A stretch of DNA of 64,000 nt from Blastochloris tepida (GTDB taxonomy: Bacteria; Pseudomonadota; Alphaproteobacteria; Rhizobiales; Xanthobacteraceae): positions 3,274,001 to 3,338,000 of the forward strand of contig NZ_AP018907.1 in the NCBI RefSeq assembly GCF_003966715.1, in the 5' to 3' direction. Below the pieces are notes generated by a model. That model made no database searches. It saw only the letters and a list, made by a program, of their open reading frames with translations, and had not been told where the DNA came from. The translations under genes and the position numbers were made by a program. Of this stretch, positions 1 through 8,061 are shown one piece after another; the first letter of the stretch is position 1; the number at the start of each line of letters is the position of its first letter.

Positions 1-1
1 C

Positions 2-46
2 CTGATACAAGGCAGCCCGATGACGGGCCGCGAGCTTGCGCGGTGA
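2..46 (+). CDS. C-terminal tail of an upstream gene (partial)
   Basis: An open frame from base 2 ends in TGA at 44-46 and overlaps the GTG start of purF as GTGA. The translated tail reads LIQGSPMTGRELAR. In many alphaproteobacteria cvpA lies just upstream of purF, so this may be the end of cvpA, but 14 residues cannot prove identity. Confidence 0.35.
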   Translation: MIQGSPMTGRELAR

Positions 47-1560
47 CGGCTGCGGCGCCGGCCCGATTTCCATTTCCGGCACAGCACAGGATGCACGACA
101 TGATCGGGCGCGATGAGGATTTGGACGGCGACACCCTGCGCGAGGAGTGCGGGGTGTTCGGCATTTTCGGCCATCCCGATGCCGCCGCCATCACCGCGCT
201 GGGCCTGCACGCGCTGCAGCACCGCGGCCAGGAGGCCGCCGGCATCGTCACCTTCGACGGCCAGCGCTTCCATTCCGAACGCCGGCTCGGCCTCGTCGGC
301 GACACCTTCTCCGACCCCGCCGTCATCGCCCAGCTTGCCGGCGATTCGGCGATCGGCCACGTGCGCTACTCCACCACCGGCGAGACCATCCTACGCAACG
401 TCCAGCCGCTGTTCGCCGAGATCGACGGCGGCGGCTTCGCCATCGGCCACAATGGCAACCTCACCAACGGCCTGACGCTGCGTCATCAATTGGTCAAGGA
501 CGGCGCCATCTGCCAGTCGACCACCGACACCGAGGTGATGCTGCACCTCGTCGCCCGCTCCAAGCGCAACCGCTTCATCGACCGCTTCGTCGAGGGCCTG
601 CGCCAGCTCGAGGGCGCCTACGCCTTCGTCGGCCTGACCAACAAGAAGCTGATCGGCGCCCGCGATCCCAACGGCATCCGGCCGCTGGTGCTGGGCATGC
701 TCGACGGCCACCCGATCCTGACCTCGGAGACCTGCGCGCTCGACATCATCGGCGCGCGCTATGTGCGCGACGTCGAGAATGGCGAAGTGATCGTGGTGTC
801 GGAGGAGGGCGTGGAGAGCGTGAAGCCGTTCCCGCCGATGCCGCCGCGGCCCTGCATCTTCGAATTCATCTATTTCGCCCGGCCCGATTCGGTGGTGGGC
901 GGCAAGTCGGTCTATCAGGTGCGCAAGGCCTTCGGCCGCGAGCTGGCGCGCGAGACGGCGGTGGAGGCCGACGTGGTGGTGCCGGTACCCGATTCCGGCG
1001 TGCCGGCGGCGATCGGCTATGCCCAGCATTCCGGCGTGCCCTACGAGCTCGGCATCATCCGCAACCATTATGTCGGGCGCACCTTCATCCAGCCGACCCA
1101 GACCATCCGCGAGATGGGGGTGCGGCTGAAGCACTCGGCCAACCGGGCGGTGGTCAACGGCAAGCGCATCGTGCTGGTCGACGATTCGCTGGTGCGCGGC
1201 ACCACCTCGGTGAAGATCGTGCAGATGATGCGCGATGCCGGCGCCCGCGAGGTGCACTTCCGCATCGCCTCGCCGCCGATCACCCACCCCGACTATTACG
1301 GCATCGACACGCCCGAGCGCGACAAGCTGCTCGCCGCCAATCACGACCTCGACGGCATGCGCCACTATATCGGCGCCGACACGCTGGCCTTCCTGTCGGT
1401 GGACGGGCTCTACCGCGCCATGGGGGTGGAGCAGCGCGACCCATCGCGGCCGCAATTCACCGACCACTGCTTCACCGGCGAGTACCCGACCGCGCTGACC
1501 GACCGCAACGGCGAGGCGCCGCCGCCGCGCCAGCTGTCGCTGCTGGCGGAGGCGAGTTGA
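43..1560 (+). CDS. purF: Amidophosphoribosyltransferase PurF
   Basis: Catalyses the first committed step of purine synthesis, making phosphoribosylamine from PRPP and glutamine in the cytosol. The N-terminal nucleophile (Ntn) glutaminase domain starts at Cys36 (REECGVFGIFG), which needs removal of a propeptide. The motif HALQHRGQEAAG and the glutamine-binding RYSTTG region follow. The C-terminal phosphoribosyltransferase domain carries the PRPP loop IVLVDDSLVRGTT near residue 375. Length (505 aa) fits the family. The start is uncertain: GTG at 43 overlaps the upstream stop, while ATG at 91 or 100 gives a shorter propeptide (16-19 residues) closer to the usual length. An SDR gene follows after about 220 bases of repeat sequence. 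Confidence 0.97.
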   Translation: MTAAAPARFPFPAQHRMHDMIGRDEDLDGDTLREECGVFGIFGHPDAAAITALGLHALQHRGQEAAGIVTFDGQRFHSERRLGLVGDTFSDPAVIAQLAGDSAIGHVRYSTTGETILRNVQPLFAEIDGGGFAIGHNGNLTNGLTLRHQLVKDGAICQSTTDTEVMLHLVARSKRNRFIDRFVEGLRQLEGAYAFVGLTNKKLIGARDPNGIRPLVLGMLDGHPILTSETCALDIIGARYVRDVENGEVIVVSEEGVESVKPFPPMPPRPCIFEFIYFARPDSVVGGKSVYQVRKAFGRELARETAVEADVVVPVPDSGVPAAIGYAQHSGVPYELGIIRNHYVGRTFIQPTQTIREMGVRLKHSANRAVVNGKRIVLVDDSLVRGTTSVKIVQMMRDAGAREVHFRIASPPITHPDYYGIDTPERDKLLAANHDLDGMRHYIGADTLAFLSVDGLYRAMGVEQRDPSRPQFTDHCFTGEYPTALTDRNGEAPPPRQLSLLAEAS

Positions 1561-1663
1561 GGGCGGAGCAGCCGCGCGCCAAATCCCCATTGAGGCCCTG
1601 ACGATCTGAGCGTCCGCATTCTTGCCGCAAGAGCAGACACATGCCTTTGCGGAGAATGCTCTG

Positions 1664-1766
1664 GAGCATCCGCCGATCTGATTGGATCCAGCGGACGCTC
1701 TAGGTTCTTGTTTTATCGCATTTTCTTTCGCAAAACCGGAATCCGCTTTTGCGGGAAATGCTCTAG
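1664..1766. repeat. Dispersed intergenic repeat, family A, copy 1
   Basis: It shares with 15375-15480 the block TCGCATTTTCTTTCGCA, then an AACCGGTATCC-like segment and the terminal AAATGCTCTAG. Both copies also carry an upstream GGACGCTCTA arm that pairs with the GAGC ends. A further partial motif (TTTGCGGAGAATGCTCTGG) precedes this copy. The block occupies most of the purF-SDR spacer. Confidence 0.75.
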
Positions 1767-1783
1767 CTTTGGAGTGCACACCC

Positions 1784-2527
1784 ATGGACCGTCCGCTCGC
1801 CGGCCGCATCGCTTTGGTCACCGGCGCCTCGCGCGGCATCGGCCGCGCCACCGCCCTCGCGCTCGCCAAGGCCGGCGCCCACGTCATCGCCATTGCCCGT
1901 ACCGAGGGCGGCCTCACCGAGCTCGACGACGAGATCCGCGCGGCCACCGGCGAGAGCGCGACCCTGGTGCCGCTCGACGTCAAGGATGGCGACGGGCTCG
2001 ACCGGCTCGCCGCCGCCGTCTGGGAGCGCTGGAAGAAGCTCGACATCCTGGTGGCCAATGCCGCGACGCTGGGGCCGATCTCGCCGCTCGCCCATGTCGA
2101 GGTCGATCACTGGGACCATCTGATCGCGGTCAATATCACCGCCACCTGGCGGGTGATCCGCGCCATGGACCCGCTCCTGCGCGCCTCGGACGCCGGCCGG
2201 GTGGTGCTGCTGTCGTCCGGCGTCGCCCAGTCGCCGCGCGCCTATTGGGGGCCGTACGCGCTGACCAAGGCCGCGGTCGACTGCATGGGCCGCACCTATG
2301 CCGCCGAGGTCGCCACCACGCCGGTGAAGGTCAATCTGTTCAATCCCGGCCCCACCCGCACCAAGATGCGCGCCACCGCCATGCCGGGCGAGGACCCCGA
2401 GACGCTGCCGCCGCCCGAGGCCCCGGCCGAGAAGATCGTCGAGATGTGCCTGCCGAGCTTCACCGACTCCGGCCGCATCTACGAATTCAAGACCCGGACG
2501 CTGAAGAGCTTCCAGCCGCCGGTGTGA
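1784..2527 (+). CDS. SDR family NAD(P)-dependent oxidoreductase
   Basis: A classical short-chain dehydrogenase of 247 aa. The Rossmann dinucleotide motif TGASRGIGRA lies near residues 13-22, followed by NAAT (residues ~89-92), the catalytic Ser (LLSSGVAQS) and YALTKAA carrying the Tyr/Lys pair. The C-terminus FNPGPTRTKMRA is typical of the family. ATG at 1784 is chosen because GGAG lies 10 bases upstream and the protein then begins just before the Rossmann strand; the frame is open further upstream into a dispersed repeat. The substrate is unknown. It sits between purF and pyrE and converges on pyrE; a functional link to nucleotide synthesis is not implied by sequence. Confidence 0.93.
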   Translation: MDRPLAGRIALVTGASRGIGRATALALAKAGAHVIAIARTEGGLTELDDEIRAATGESATLVPLDVKDGDGLDRLAAAVWERWKKLDILVANAATLGPISPLAHVEVDHWDHLIAVNITATWRVIRAMDPLLRASDAGRVVLLSSGVAQSPRAYWGPYALTKAAVDCMGRTYAAEVATTPVKVNLFNPGPTRTKMRATAMPGEDPETLPPPEAPAEKIVEMCLPSFTDSGRIYEFKTRTLKSFQPPV

Positions 2528-2537
2528 CTCGGAATAG

Positions 2538-2565
2538 GGTTCTCCGGCCCTTCGGCCGGAGAACC
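2538..2565. terminator. Perfect 12-bp hairpin between convergent genes
   Basis: GGTTCTCCGGCC and its complement flank a CTTC loop, between the stop codons of the SDR gene (2527) and pyrE (2574). It is symmetric and well placed to terminate both transcripts, but no clear U-run follows on either strand. Confidence 0.6.
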
Positions 2566-2573
2566 TCGCAAGC

Positions 2574-3266
2574 TCAGGCGGCCTCGACCGGCACCCCGCC
2601 ATGGGCGAGCGACCATGGCTCGGGCGCGTTGAGGAAGGCCTCGACCTCGCCCAGGGTGTGGGCGTCGAAATAGCCGCCGTCCTTGGCCACCTGCAGCACG
2701 TCCCACCAGGTGGCGAGGTAGTGCAGCTTGATGCCGAGCTCGGCGAGCTTGGTCTCCGCCACCGGGAAGATGCCGTAGAAGAACACCACGAAGGCGTGCT
2801 CGACCACCGCGCCGCCATTGCGCAGGCCGCTGACGAAATTGATTTTCGAGCCGGCGTCGGTGGCGAGATCCTCGACCAGCAGCACGCGCTGGCCCTCCTT
2901 CAGATCACCCTCGATCTGGGCGTTGCGGCCGAAGCCCTTGGGCTTCTTGCGCACATAGAGCATCGGCAGGTCGAGCCTGTCGGCCATCCAGGCGGCATAG
3001 GGGATGCCCGCCGTCTCGCCGCCCGCCACCGCGTCGAACGCCTCGTAGCCGACCTCGCGCTCCAGCGTGGTGACCGCGAACTCCATCAGCCGCCGCCGCA
3101 GGCGCGGAAACGAGATCAGCTTGCGGCCGTCGATATAGACCGGGCTCATGCGGCCCGAGGTGAAGCGGAACGGCTCGGTCGCATTGAACAGCACCGCCTT
3201 GACCTCGAGCAGCATGCGGGCGGTCTCGCGGGCGATCAGGCGCTTGCCGTGGAACGGGTCGGTCAT
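2574..3266 (-). CDS. pyrE: Orotate phosphoribosyltransferase
   Basis: Converts orotate and PRPP to OMP in pyrimidine synthesis. The 230-aa protein has the orotate-site segment [17 protein letters not shown] near residue 34 and the PRPP-binding motif [13 protein letters not shown] near residue 129. The DNA encodes the long alphaproteobacterial form of PyrE with an extra C-terminal region. ATG at 3266 is the natural start. It lies downstream of pyrC on the same strand, separated by about 120 bases that contain a palindromic repeat, so the two pyrimidine genes may be co-transcribed. Confidence 0.97.
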   Translation of the reverse strand: MTDPFHGKRLIARETARMLLEVKAVLFNATEPFRFTSGRMSPVYIDGRKLISFPRLRRRLMEFAVTTLEREVGYEAFDAVAGGETAGIPYAAWMADRLDLPMLYVRKKPKGFGRNAQIEGDLKEGQRVLLVEDLATDAGSKINFVSGLRNGGAVVEHAFVVFFYGIFPVAETKLAELGIKLHYLATWWDVLQVAKDGGYFDAHTLGEVEAFLNAPEPWSLAHGGVPVEAA

Positions 3267-3280
3267 CGAGTCCTCGTGTC

Positions 3281-3365
3281 ATACGGTTTCCGGATGATCC
3301 CTTCGGGATCGCAGGAAACGGTCTCGCCGAAAATCCCCTCTCGAAGGGGGATTTTCGGCGAACGG
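3281..3365. repeat. Dispersed palindromic repeat, family B, copy 1
   Basis: Sequence of the type ACGGTTTCCGGATGATCCCT, with GGAAACGGTCTCGCCGAAAA and a pairing GATTTTCGGCGA arm, lies between pyrC and pyrE. Related copies are near 15234-15310, 15640-15700 (inverted) and 19551-19635. Shorter fragments are at 24606-24648 and 24959-25010. Confidence 0.7.
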
Positions 3366-3385
3366 AATACGAAACGCCGGCTTGG

Positions 3386-4468
3386 TCAGCCGGATTTCGC
3401 GTCAGAGCGGGCGGGCACCGGCCGACCATCGACGCGCCAGCCGATGCGGGTTCCCCCCAGGAAGGGGTGCAGCGTGCCGAGCCCCTGCACCGGCACGTCC
3501 TCCGGCACATCGGTCTCCTCGGCGGTCAAAGTGATGCGGTCGGCATTGAGCGGCAGGCCGTAGAAGCGGGCGCCGTTCTCGGCGGCGAACGCCTCGAACT
3601 TGTCCAGCGCGCCTTCCTCGGCGAACACCTGGGCGTAGGCGGCAAGCGCGGTGGGCGCGCAGAACAGGCCGGCGCAGCCGCAGGCGCTCTCCTTGGCGCT
3701 GCGCAGATGCGGGGCGCTGTCGGTGCCGAGGAAGAAGCGGGGATGGCCCGAGGTGACGGCGGCGCGCAGCGCCTGACGGTGGCGCTCGCGCTTGGCGACC
3801 GGCAGGCAATAGAAATGCGGCCGCAAGCCCCCCTGGAACATGGCGTTGCGGCTGAAGGTGAGGTGGTGGGGCGTCACCGAGCCGCCGGTGCGCTCGCCGG
3901 CCTCTTCGACGAAGGCCACGCCGTCGGCGGTGGTGACGTGCTCCAGCGTGATGCGCAGCGCCGGGAAGCGGCGGCGGATCGGCCCGAGCACCCGCTCGAT
4001 GAACACCGCCTCGCGGTCGAAGATGTCGACGGCGGGATCGGTGACCTCGCCATGGACCAGCAGCGGCATGCCGGCGAACTCCATCGCCTCCAGCACGCGG
4101 TTCAGCCGTTCGAGGTCGGTGACGCCGAACTGCGAATTGGTGGTGGCGTTGGCGGGGTAGAGCTTGGCGGCGAAGAAGGCGCCGGTGCGCTGGCCTTCGA
4201 TCAGATCGTCGGGATCGGTCTCGTCGGTCAGGTAGCAGGTCATCAGCGGGTGAAAATTCAGCCCGTGCGGCAGCGCCGCCAGGATGCGCGAGCGATAGGC
4301 GCAGGCCTCGGCGGCGCGGCGGACCGGCGGCACCAGATTGGGCATGATCACCGCGCGGCTGAACTGGCTGGCGGTGAAGGGCAGCACGGCGGCCAGCATG
4401 ACACCGTCGCGCAGATGCAGGTGCCAGTCGTCCGGCCGGCGAATGGTGATGGTGGTGGGATTGGCCAT
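3386..4468 (-). CDS. pyrC: Dihydroorotase
   Basis: Zinc amidohydrolase that cyclises carbamoyl aspartate to dihydroorotate. The 360-aa length and the N-terminal metal motif DWHLHLRDG (residues ~14-22) mark the short E. coli-like class. [13 protein letters not shown] contains the carbamylated lysine (K in KLYP). LLVHGEV and ITLEHVTT supply metal-binding histidines, and FLGTDSAPH the active-site aspartate. ATG at 4468 is the clear start. The gene precedes pyrE on the same strand. Confidence 0.97.
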   Translation of the reverse strand: MANPTTITIRRPDDWHLHLRDGVMLAAVLPFTASQFSRAVIMPNLVPPVRRAAEACAYRSRILAALPHGLNFHPLMTCYLTDETDPDDLIEGQRTGAFFAAKLYPANATTNSQFGVTDLERLNRVLEAMEFAGMPLLVHGEVTDPAVDIFDREAVFIERVLGPIRRRFPALRITLEHVTTADGVAFVEEAGERTGGSVTPHHLTFSRNAMFQGGLRPHFYCLPVAKRERHRQALRAAVTSGHPRFFLGTDSAPHLRSAKESACGCAGLFCAPTALAAYAQVFAEEGALDKFEAFAAENGARFYGLPLNADRITLTAEETDVPEDVPVQGLGTLHPFLGGTRIGWRVDGRPVPARSDAKSG

Positions 4469-4587
4469 GCGCCTTGTCTAGACCATCTGCCGCCGGCCTG
4501 CGACAGTGTTCCCCAGGATTGGAATCGGCCGCGCGATGACGCCGTGCGTGCGATTCATTCAGGCTGCGGCAGGGTTTAATTCCTGTG

Positions 4588-5667
4588 ATGACGCCATACC
4601 AGCCTCGTCGAAAGAAGTATTTCGTTAGATCGTGGAGCACCGTTGTGGTCTGGAAAATAGTCCGATCAGTTTTTATTTTGCCGCTGATTGCCGTCACATT
4701 TCTCATTGTAACAAAAATCGGCATTGAGATAGCCGCGCTGTCAAAGGCAGCCACCATATCAAAATCATCATCTGAGATTTCAACAGACAAAGATCGTCTC
4801 GCGATCGAAATGACGCGGCATATTCACACATCTTTCGTAAGATACAGCCAGACCCCGAGATACAAATCGATTTTATACATATTATCAAGTCGACATATTC
4901 CGCCGCTTTTCCGCGTCAATCAGGAAGCTGTCGATCTATTGTTCCCCTACGGGCTGTGCGATTCCGCGGCGCGAGCCCTGATATTCCTGCTCGAATCCCA
5001 GGGGATCGATGCGGACCAAATCAACATCGTAGACGACACGACGGGCCACTCCGGCGTGGTCGCAGAGATTGATGGCGGCAGGCACATTTTCTTGGATCCG
5101 TTCTTCGGAGTCGTCCCCCTGCAGGATGGGCGGATTGCAGGACCCGAACCCGCCCTGACGCGCTCCGGGAGGCCGATGCAATGGCATGCTGTTGCCGCTT
5201 CCGGTCGCGCGGATTTTTACTTGGAAATGCACTCGCCGAGATTTGCCCGCCAGGGCGACACACTCAACATCGAAGTCGAAGTACCGATTGGCGCCGACGA
5301 GCAACTGCACATCGGCACCGTTGATGGATCATCAAAAGATGTTCGACGCGATTCTTCCCATCTCAAGATGACGACATTTTGGGACTATTTGGGAAGTCGC
5401 TACGATAGATCCTGGGTAAGAACAATGCGCTTCAAGAACGATGCAGAAATTACAATATTTACCGTCAACAAAACGAACAAATCTTTCGCTAAAACAAATG
5501 TTGATCCGATTAATTGCGGAGAAAAGTATATCAATTATAGAATTCGCGGCGGTGATTCGCTGATTTTTTATGACGGACTTGCGGAGATTGATTGGATTTC
5601 ATTTTCTGGATATCAAGAGATTGATGCCATCCTGATCACAGGTTTGCCCAGCGGCGACGGAAAGTGA
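4588..5667 (+). CDS. Membrane-anchored transglutaminase-like protein
   Basis: A 359-aa protein with one N-terminal hydrophobic segment (about residues 25-50: IVRSVFILPLIAVTFLIV), suggesting an inner-membrane anchor with an external domain. In the middle, YGLCDSAARAL, then TGHSGVVAEI, then IFLDPFFGVV reproduce the Cys-His-Asp order of transglutaminase/papain-like folds. The first of these has Cys followed by a small-residue helix as in that superfamily. I infer a transglutaminase-like domain; no specific substrate can be named. The C-terminal 150 residues are not recognised. The gene is clearly more AT-rich than its neighbours, as often seen for surface-polysaccharide regions acquired by transfer. 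Its end overlaps the end of the convergent next gene by 69 bases. GTG at 4585 is an alternative start. Confidence 0.6.
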   Translation: MTPYQPRRKKYFVRSWSTVVVWKIVRSVFILPLIAVTFLIVTKIGIEIAALSKAATISKSSSEISTDKDRLAIEMTRHIHTSFVRYSQTPRYKSILYILSSRHIPPLFRVNQEAVDLLFPYGLCDSAARALIFLLESQGIDADQINIVDDTTGHSGVVAEIDGGRHIFLDPFFGVVPLQDGRIAGPEPALTRSGRPMQWHAVAASGRADFYLEMHSPRFARQGDTLNIEVEVPIGADEQLHIGTVDGSSKDVRRDSSHLKMTTFWDYLGSRYDRSWVRTMRFKNDAEITIFTVNKTNKSFAKTNVDPINCGEKYINYRIRGGDSLIFYDGLAEIDWISFSGYQEIDAILITGLPSGDGK

Positions 5668-7920
5668 CTCGCGGTTGGGAGCGTCGCTCGCAGTCGTCGT
5701 TGAGGAACGCCCAGGCAGGTTCATGGCGACGAGCAGCCCGAACACCAACCAGAAGGATCGCTGGGCGAAGACGTCGTGAACCAGCCCGAAGATCGCGAAC
5801 ACGGCCAGCGCCATTGCGGCCGCGCGGGCCTGGATGCCGGTGTGGCCGTCGCGCTGCCGCCACAGCCAGAGCAGAACCCAGCCGGCACCGGCCAGCGCCA
5901 GGATCAGGCCGACCGCTCCCGCTTCGGCGAGCAGCCAGACCGGCACGCTGTGGACGACCTGGAAGCTCTCGCCGCGCAGCAACCGCTCATGAACATAGCC
6001 GCCGAGGCCTGCCCCGAACAGCGGATGCCGGCGCCACAGCGCCAGACCGTCATTGATGGTCTGCCACCTCTCGGCATCGGAGCTTTGGCGGTTCTCCGCC
6101 AATTTCGCGGCCGCTTCGGCGACCGGATTGCTTGCGGTCCAATCGCCCGCGACTTGCCGGCCGATTGCCATGGCGAAGCCGTTGAGCGGCTCCAGGGTCG
6201 GCGCCGCCGTCCCCAGCAAGGTCGCAGTGGCGAGAGCGGCGGCGAACACCGACAGGCGCTGCCACCGCAGCCCAGACGCGAAGGCGACGCCCAGCACGAT
6301 CAGCACGCCCAGCGTGACAAAGGCCGCGCGCGACAGGGTGAGGTAGGTGGCGAGGAGCAGGCAGGAGGCCGAGAACCAGTGCCGCTGCCAATGTCCCCGA
6401 GCGGCATCGCGCAGAACGAACAGCCACGCCACCACGAGGCCGATGGCGAGTTGAAACCCGAAGGCGTTGCGGTTGAGCGCGAAGCCTTCGATCCAGCTGC
6501 TGTTGAACCAGTCTTCCTCGAACACCTGCAGGTGCGCGGCCGCATAGAGGCCGATCTGAATGAGCGAGACCGTGAGCAGCGCGACCAGGAACACGGCCAG
6601 GACGCGAAGTCGCCCGCGGTCGCCCGCCACCAGAACCACGCCGGCGCCGACCGAAACATAGCCCAGGCAGACGATCCAGCCGAGCCCGCGATTGAGCCAG
6701 GCCCAGTCGATCGTGCCGAAGCGGACATAGCCGATGCAGAGGGCATAACCGACCACGAGGCTCAGAACGCCGAGGCATCCCAGCACTGCGGGCGGCAGGA
6801 CCGTGAGCCCGCGCTGCTCACGCCACAGCAGGTAGCCGACAAGACCGAGCGCGGTGAGCGCCGCGGCATCGCCGGGGCTGACCGTCGCGACATGGTTCTC
6901 GAACGGTACGCGAATCTGGAACAGGACCAGGATGGCGGTCGCGAACGCCAGGATCAGGACGAGCGCCGCGGCGCCCGGGACCGCGACCCGCTCGGCGGTG
7001 CCGGCCTCGGGCGGCCGGCTGTCGGGCAGCACGCGCGCCAGGATTGCGGATACCGCGGCCCCGATCAGCGGAATGACGAGCGAGATCGTCCCGATCGTCA
7101 GCGCCGCGGCGACGGCTGCCGTCGGCACCACGCCGAGGAGCCCCAGCGCCTTGGCGGCGCTGAGTTCGCGGATTCCCCAGCCGGAGAAGCTGATCGGCAG
7201 GCTGGAGGTGAACATCACGATCACCAGGGCGGCGGCGATCTGGCCGGAATCGATGCCGGCGATGTGGGGAGAGAGCAGCACCCAATAGGCGGCCCCCATC
7301 GCGATCTGGGCGATCACGGTCAAGAGCACCGTCGGCCACAGCAGCGATCCCGTCGGCACGATGCTGGTGCAGACGCGCCATTCCTGCCGGCCCCGCAGCA
7401 CCAGCAGCCACGCGAAGAACGCGGCAATGCTCAGCGACACGGTGACGGCGAGCAGATAGTCGAAGCCGCCCTCGAGCGTCAGGCCGATCGTTCCGAACAG
7501 CAGGATGGCGGCGAGGACGGCGGACAGGCCCAGCACCGCCGTGGCGACCAGCCGCTCGACATAGGTTCCGACGACGCTGGCATCGACCCCGATGCCGTGG
7601 CGGGCGAGCATCGCGGCCCGTCCCAGGCTCTGTCCGACGATGTTGAAAAGGAAGATGCTGGAAATCTGGCCGACATTGTAGGCGGCGAACGCCGGCCTCC
7701 AGCCGAGCCGCTCGCCCGACAAATGCCTGATGACAAAAAGAAACCTGGCAAAGGCGATGACGTAGTTGAGGCCGAGGAATGCCAGGGCCGACAGGATCGC
7801 CCCCGGCGAGTAACCAAGCATGGCGTCAACGATGCCGCTGGCCCCATAAAGCCAGAAGGTCAGCATAATTGCTGAAATTGCAACTATAATTGTAGCAAAT
7901 GTGACTAAGTTGCGCTTCAT
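5599..7920 (-). CDS. Flippase-like / O-antigen ligase fusion membrane protein
   Basis: A polytopic membrane protein of about 773 aa with two recognisable halves. Residues ~1-310 resemble the LPG-synthase transmembrane / UPF0104 (AglD-like) family, with the signatures FNIVGQSLGRAAMLAR, GTYVERLVA and SFSGWGIRELSAA. Residues ~330-760 resemble O-antigen ligase/polymerase proteins: LNRNAFGFQLAIG, LTLSRAAFVTLG, RRHPLFGAGLGGY and a VHSVPVWLLAEAGAVGL motif. Together they suggest export plus ligation or polymerisation of a lipid-linked glycan at the inner membrane. ATG at 7920 is preferred to the TTG at 7962. It is divergent from the CapD-type gene, consistent with a polysaccharide locus. The last 69 bases overlap the convergent transglutaminase-like gene. 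Confidence 0.75.
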   Translation of the reverse strand: MKRNLVTFATIIVAISAIMLTFWLYGASGIVDAMLGYSPGAILSALAFLGLNYVIAFARFLFVIRHLSGERLGWRPAFAAYNVGQISSIFLFNIVGQSLGRAAMLARHGIGVDASVVGTYVERLVATAVLGLSAVLAAILLFGTIGLTLEGGFDYLLAVTVSLSIAAFFAWLLVLRGRQEWRVCTSIVPTGSLLWPTVLLTVIAQIAMGAAYWVLLSPHIAGIDSGQIAAALVIVMFTSSLPISFSGWGIRELSAAKALGLLGVVPTAAVAAALTIGTISLVIPLIGAAVSAILARVLPDSRPPEAGTAERVAVPGAAALVLILAFATAILVLFQIRVPFENHVATVSPGDAAALTALGLVGYLLWREQRGLTVLPPAVLGCLGVLSLVVGYALCIGYVRFGTIDWAWLNRGLGWIVCLGYVSVGAGVVLVAGDRGRLRVLAVFLVALLTVSLIQIGLYAAAHLQVFEEDWFNSSWIEGFALNRNAFGFQLAIGLVVAWLFVLRDAARGHWQRHWFSASCLLLATYLTLSRAAFVTLGVLIVLGVAFASGLRWQRLSVFAAALATATLLGTAAPTLEPLNGFAMAIGRQVAGDWTASNPVAEAAAKLAENRQSSDAERWQTINDGLALWRRHPLFGAGLGGYVHERLLRGESFQVVHSVPVWLLAEAGAVGLILALAGAGWVLLWLWRQRDGHTGIQARAAAMALAVFAIFGLVHDVFAQRSFWLVFGLLVAMNLPGRSSTTTASDAPNRESLSVAAGQTCDQDGINLLISRK

Positions 7921-8061
7921 TCCCGCAAATATTCCTACGTCTTCTCGAATTCGCGCCCGCAAAATTTGCTTGTCGATTCGGGCGCTAATCTACACGTCTC
8001 CGCCACCGGCGTCCGCATGATCGACGCGGTGGCGTTGGCCCACGAACCCGGCTAGACACGG

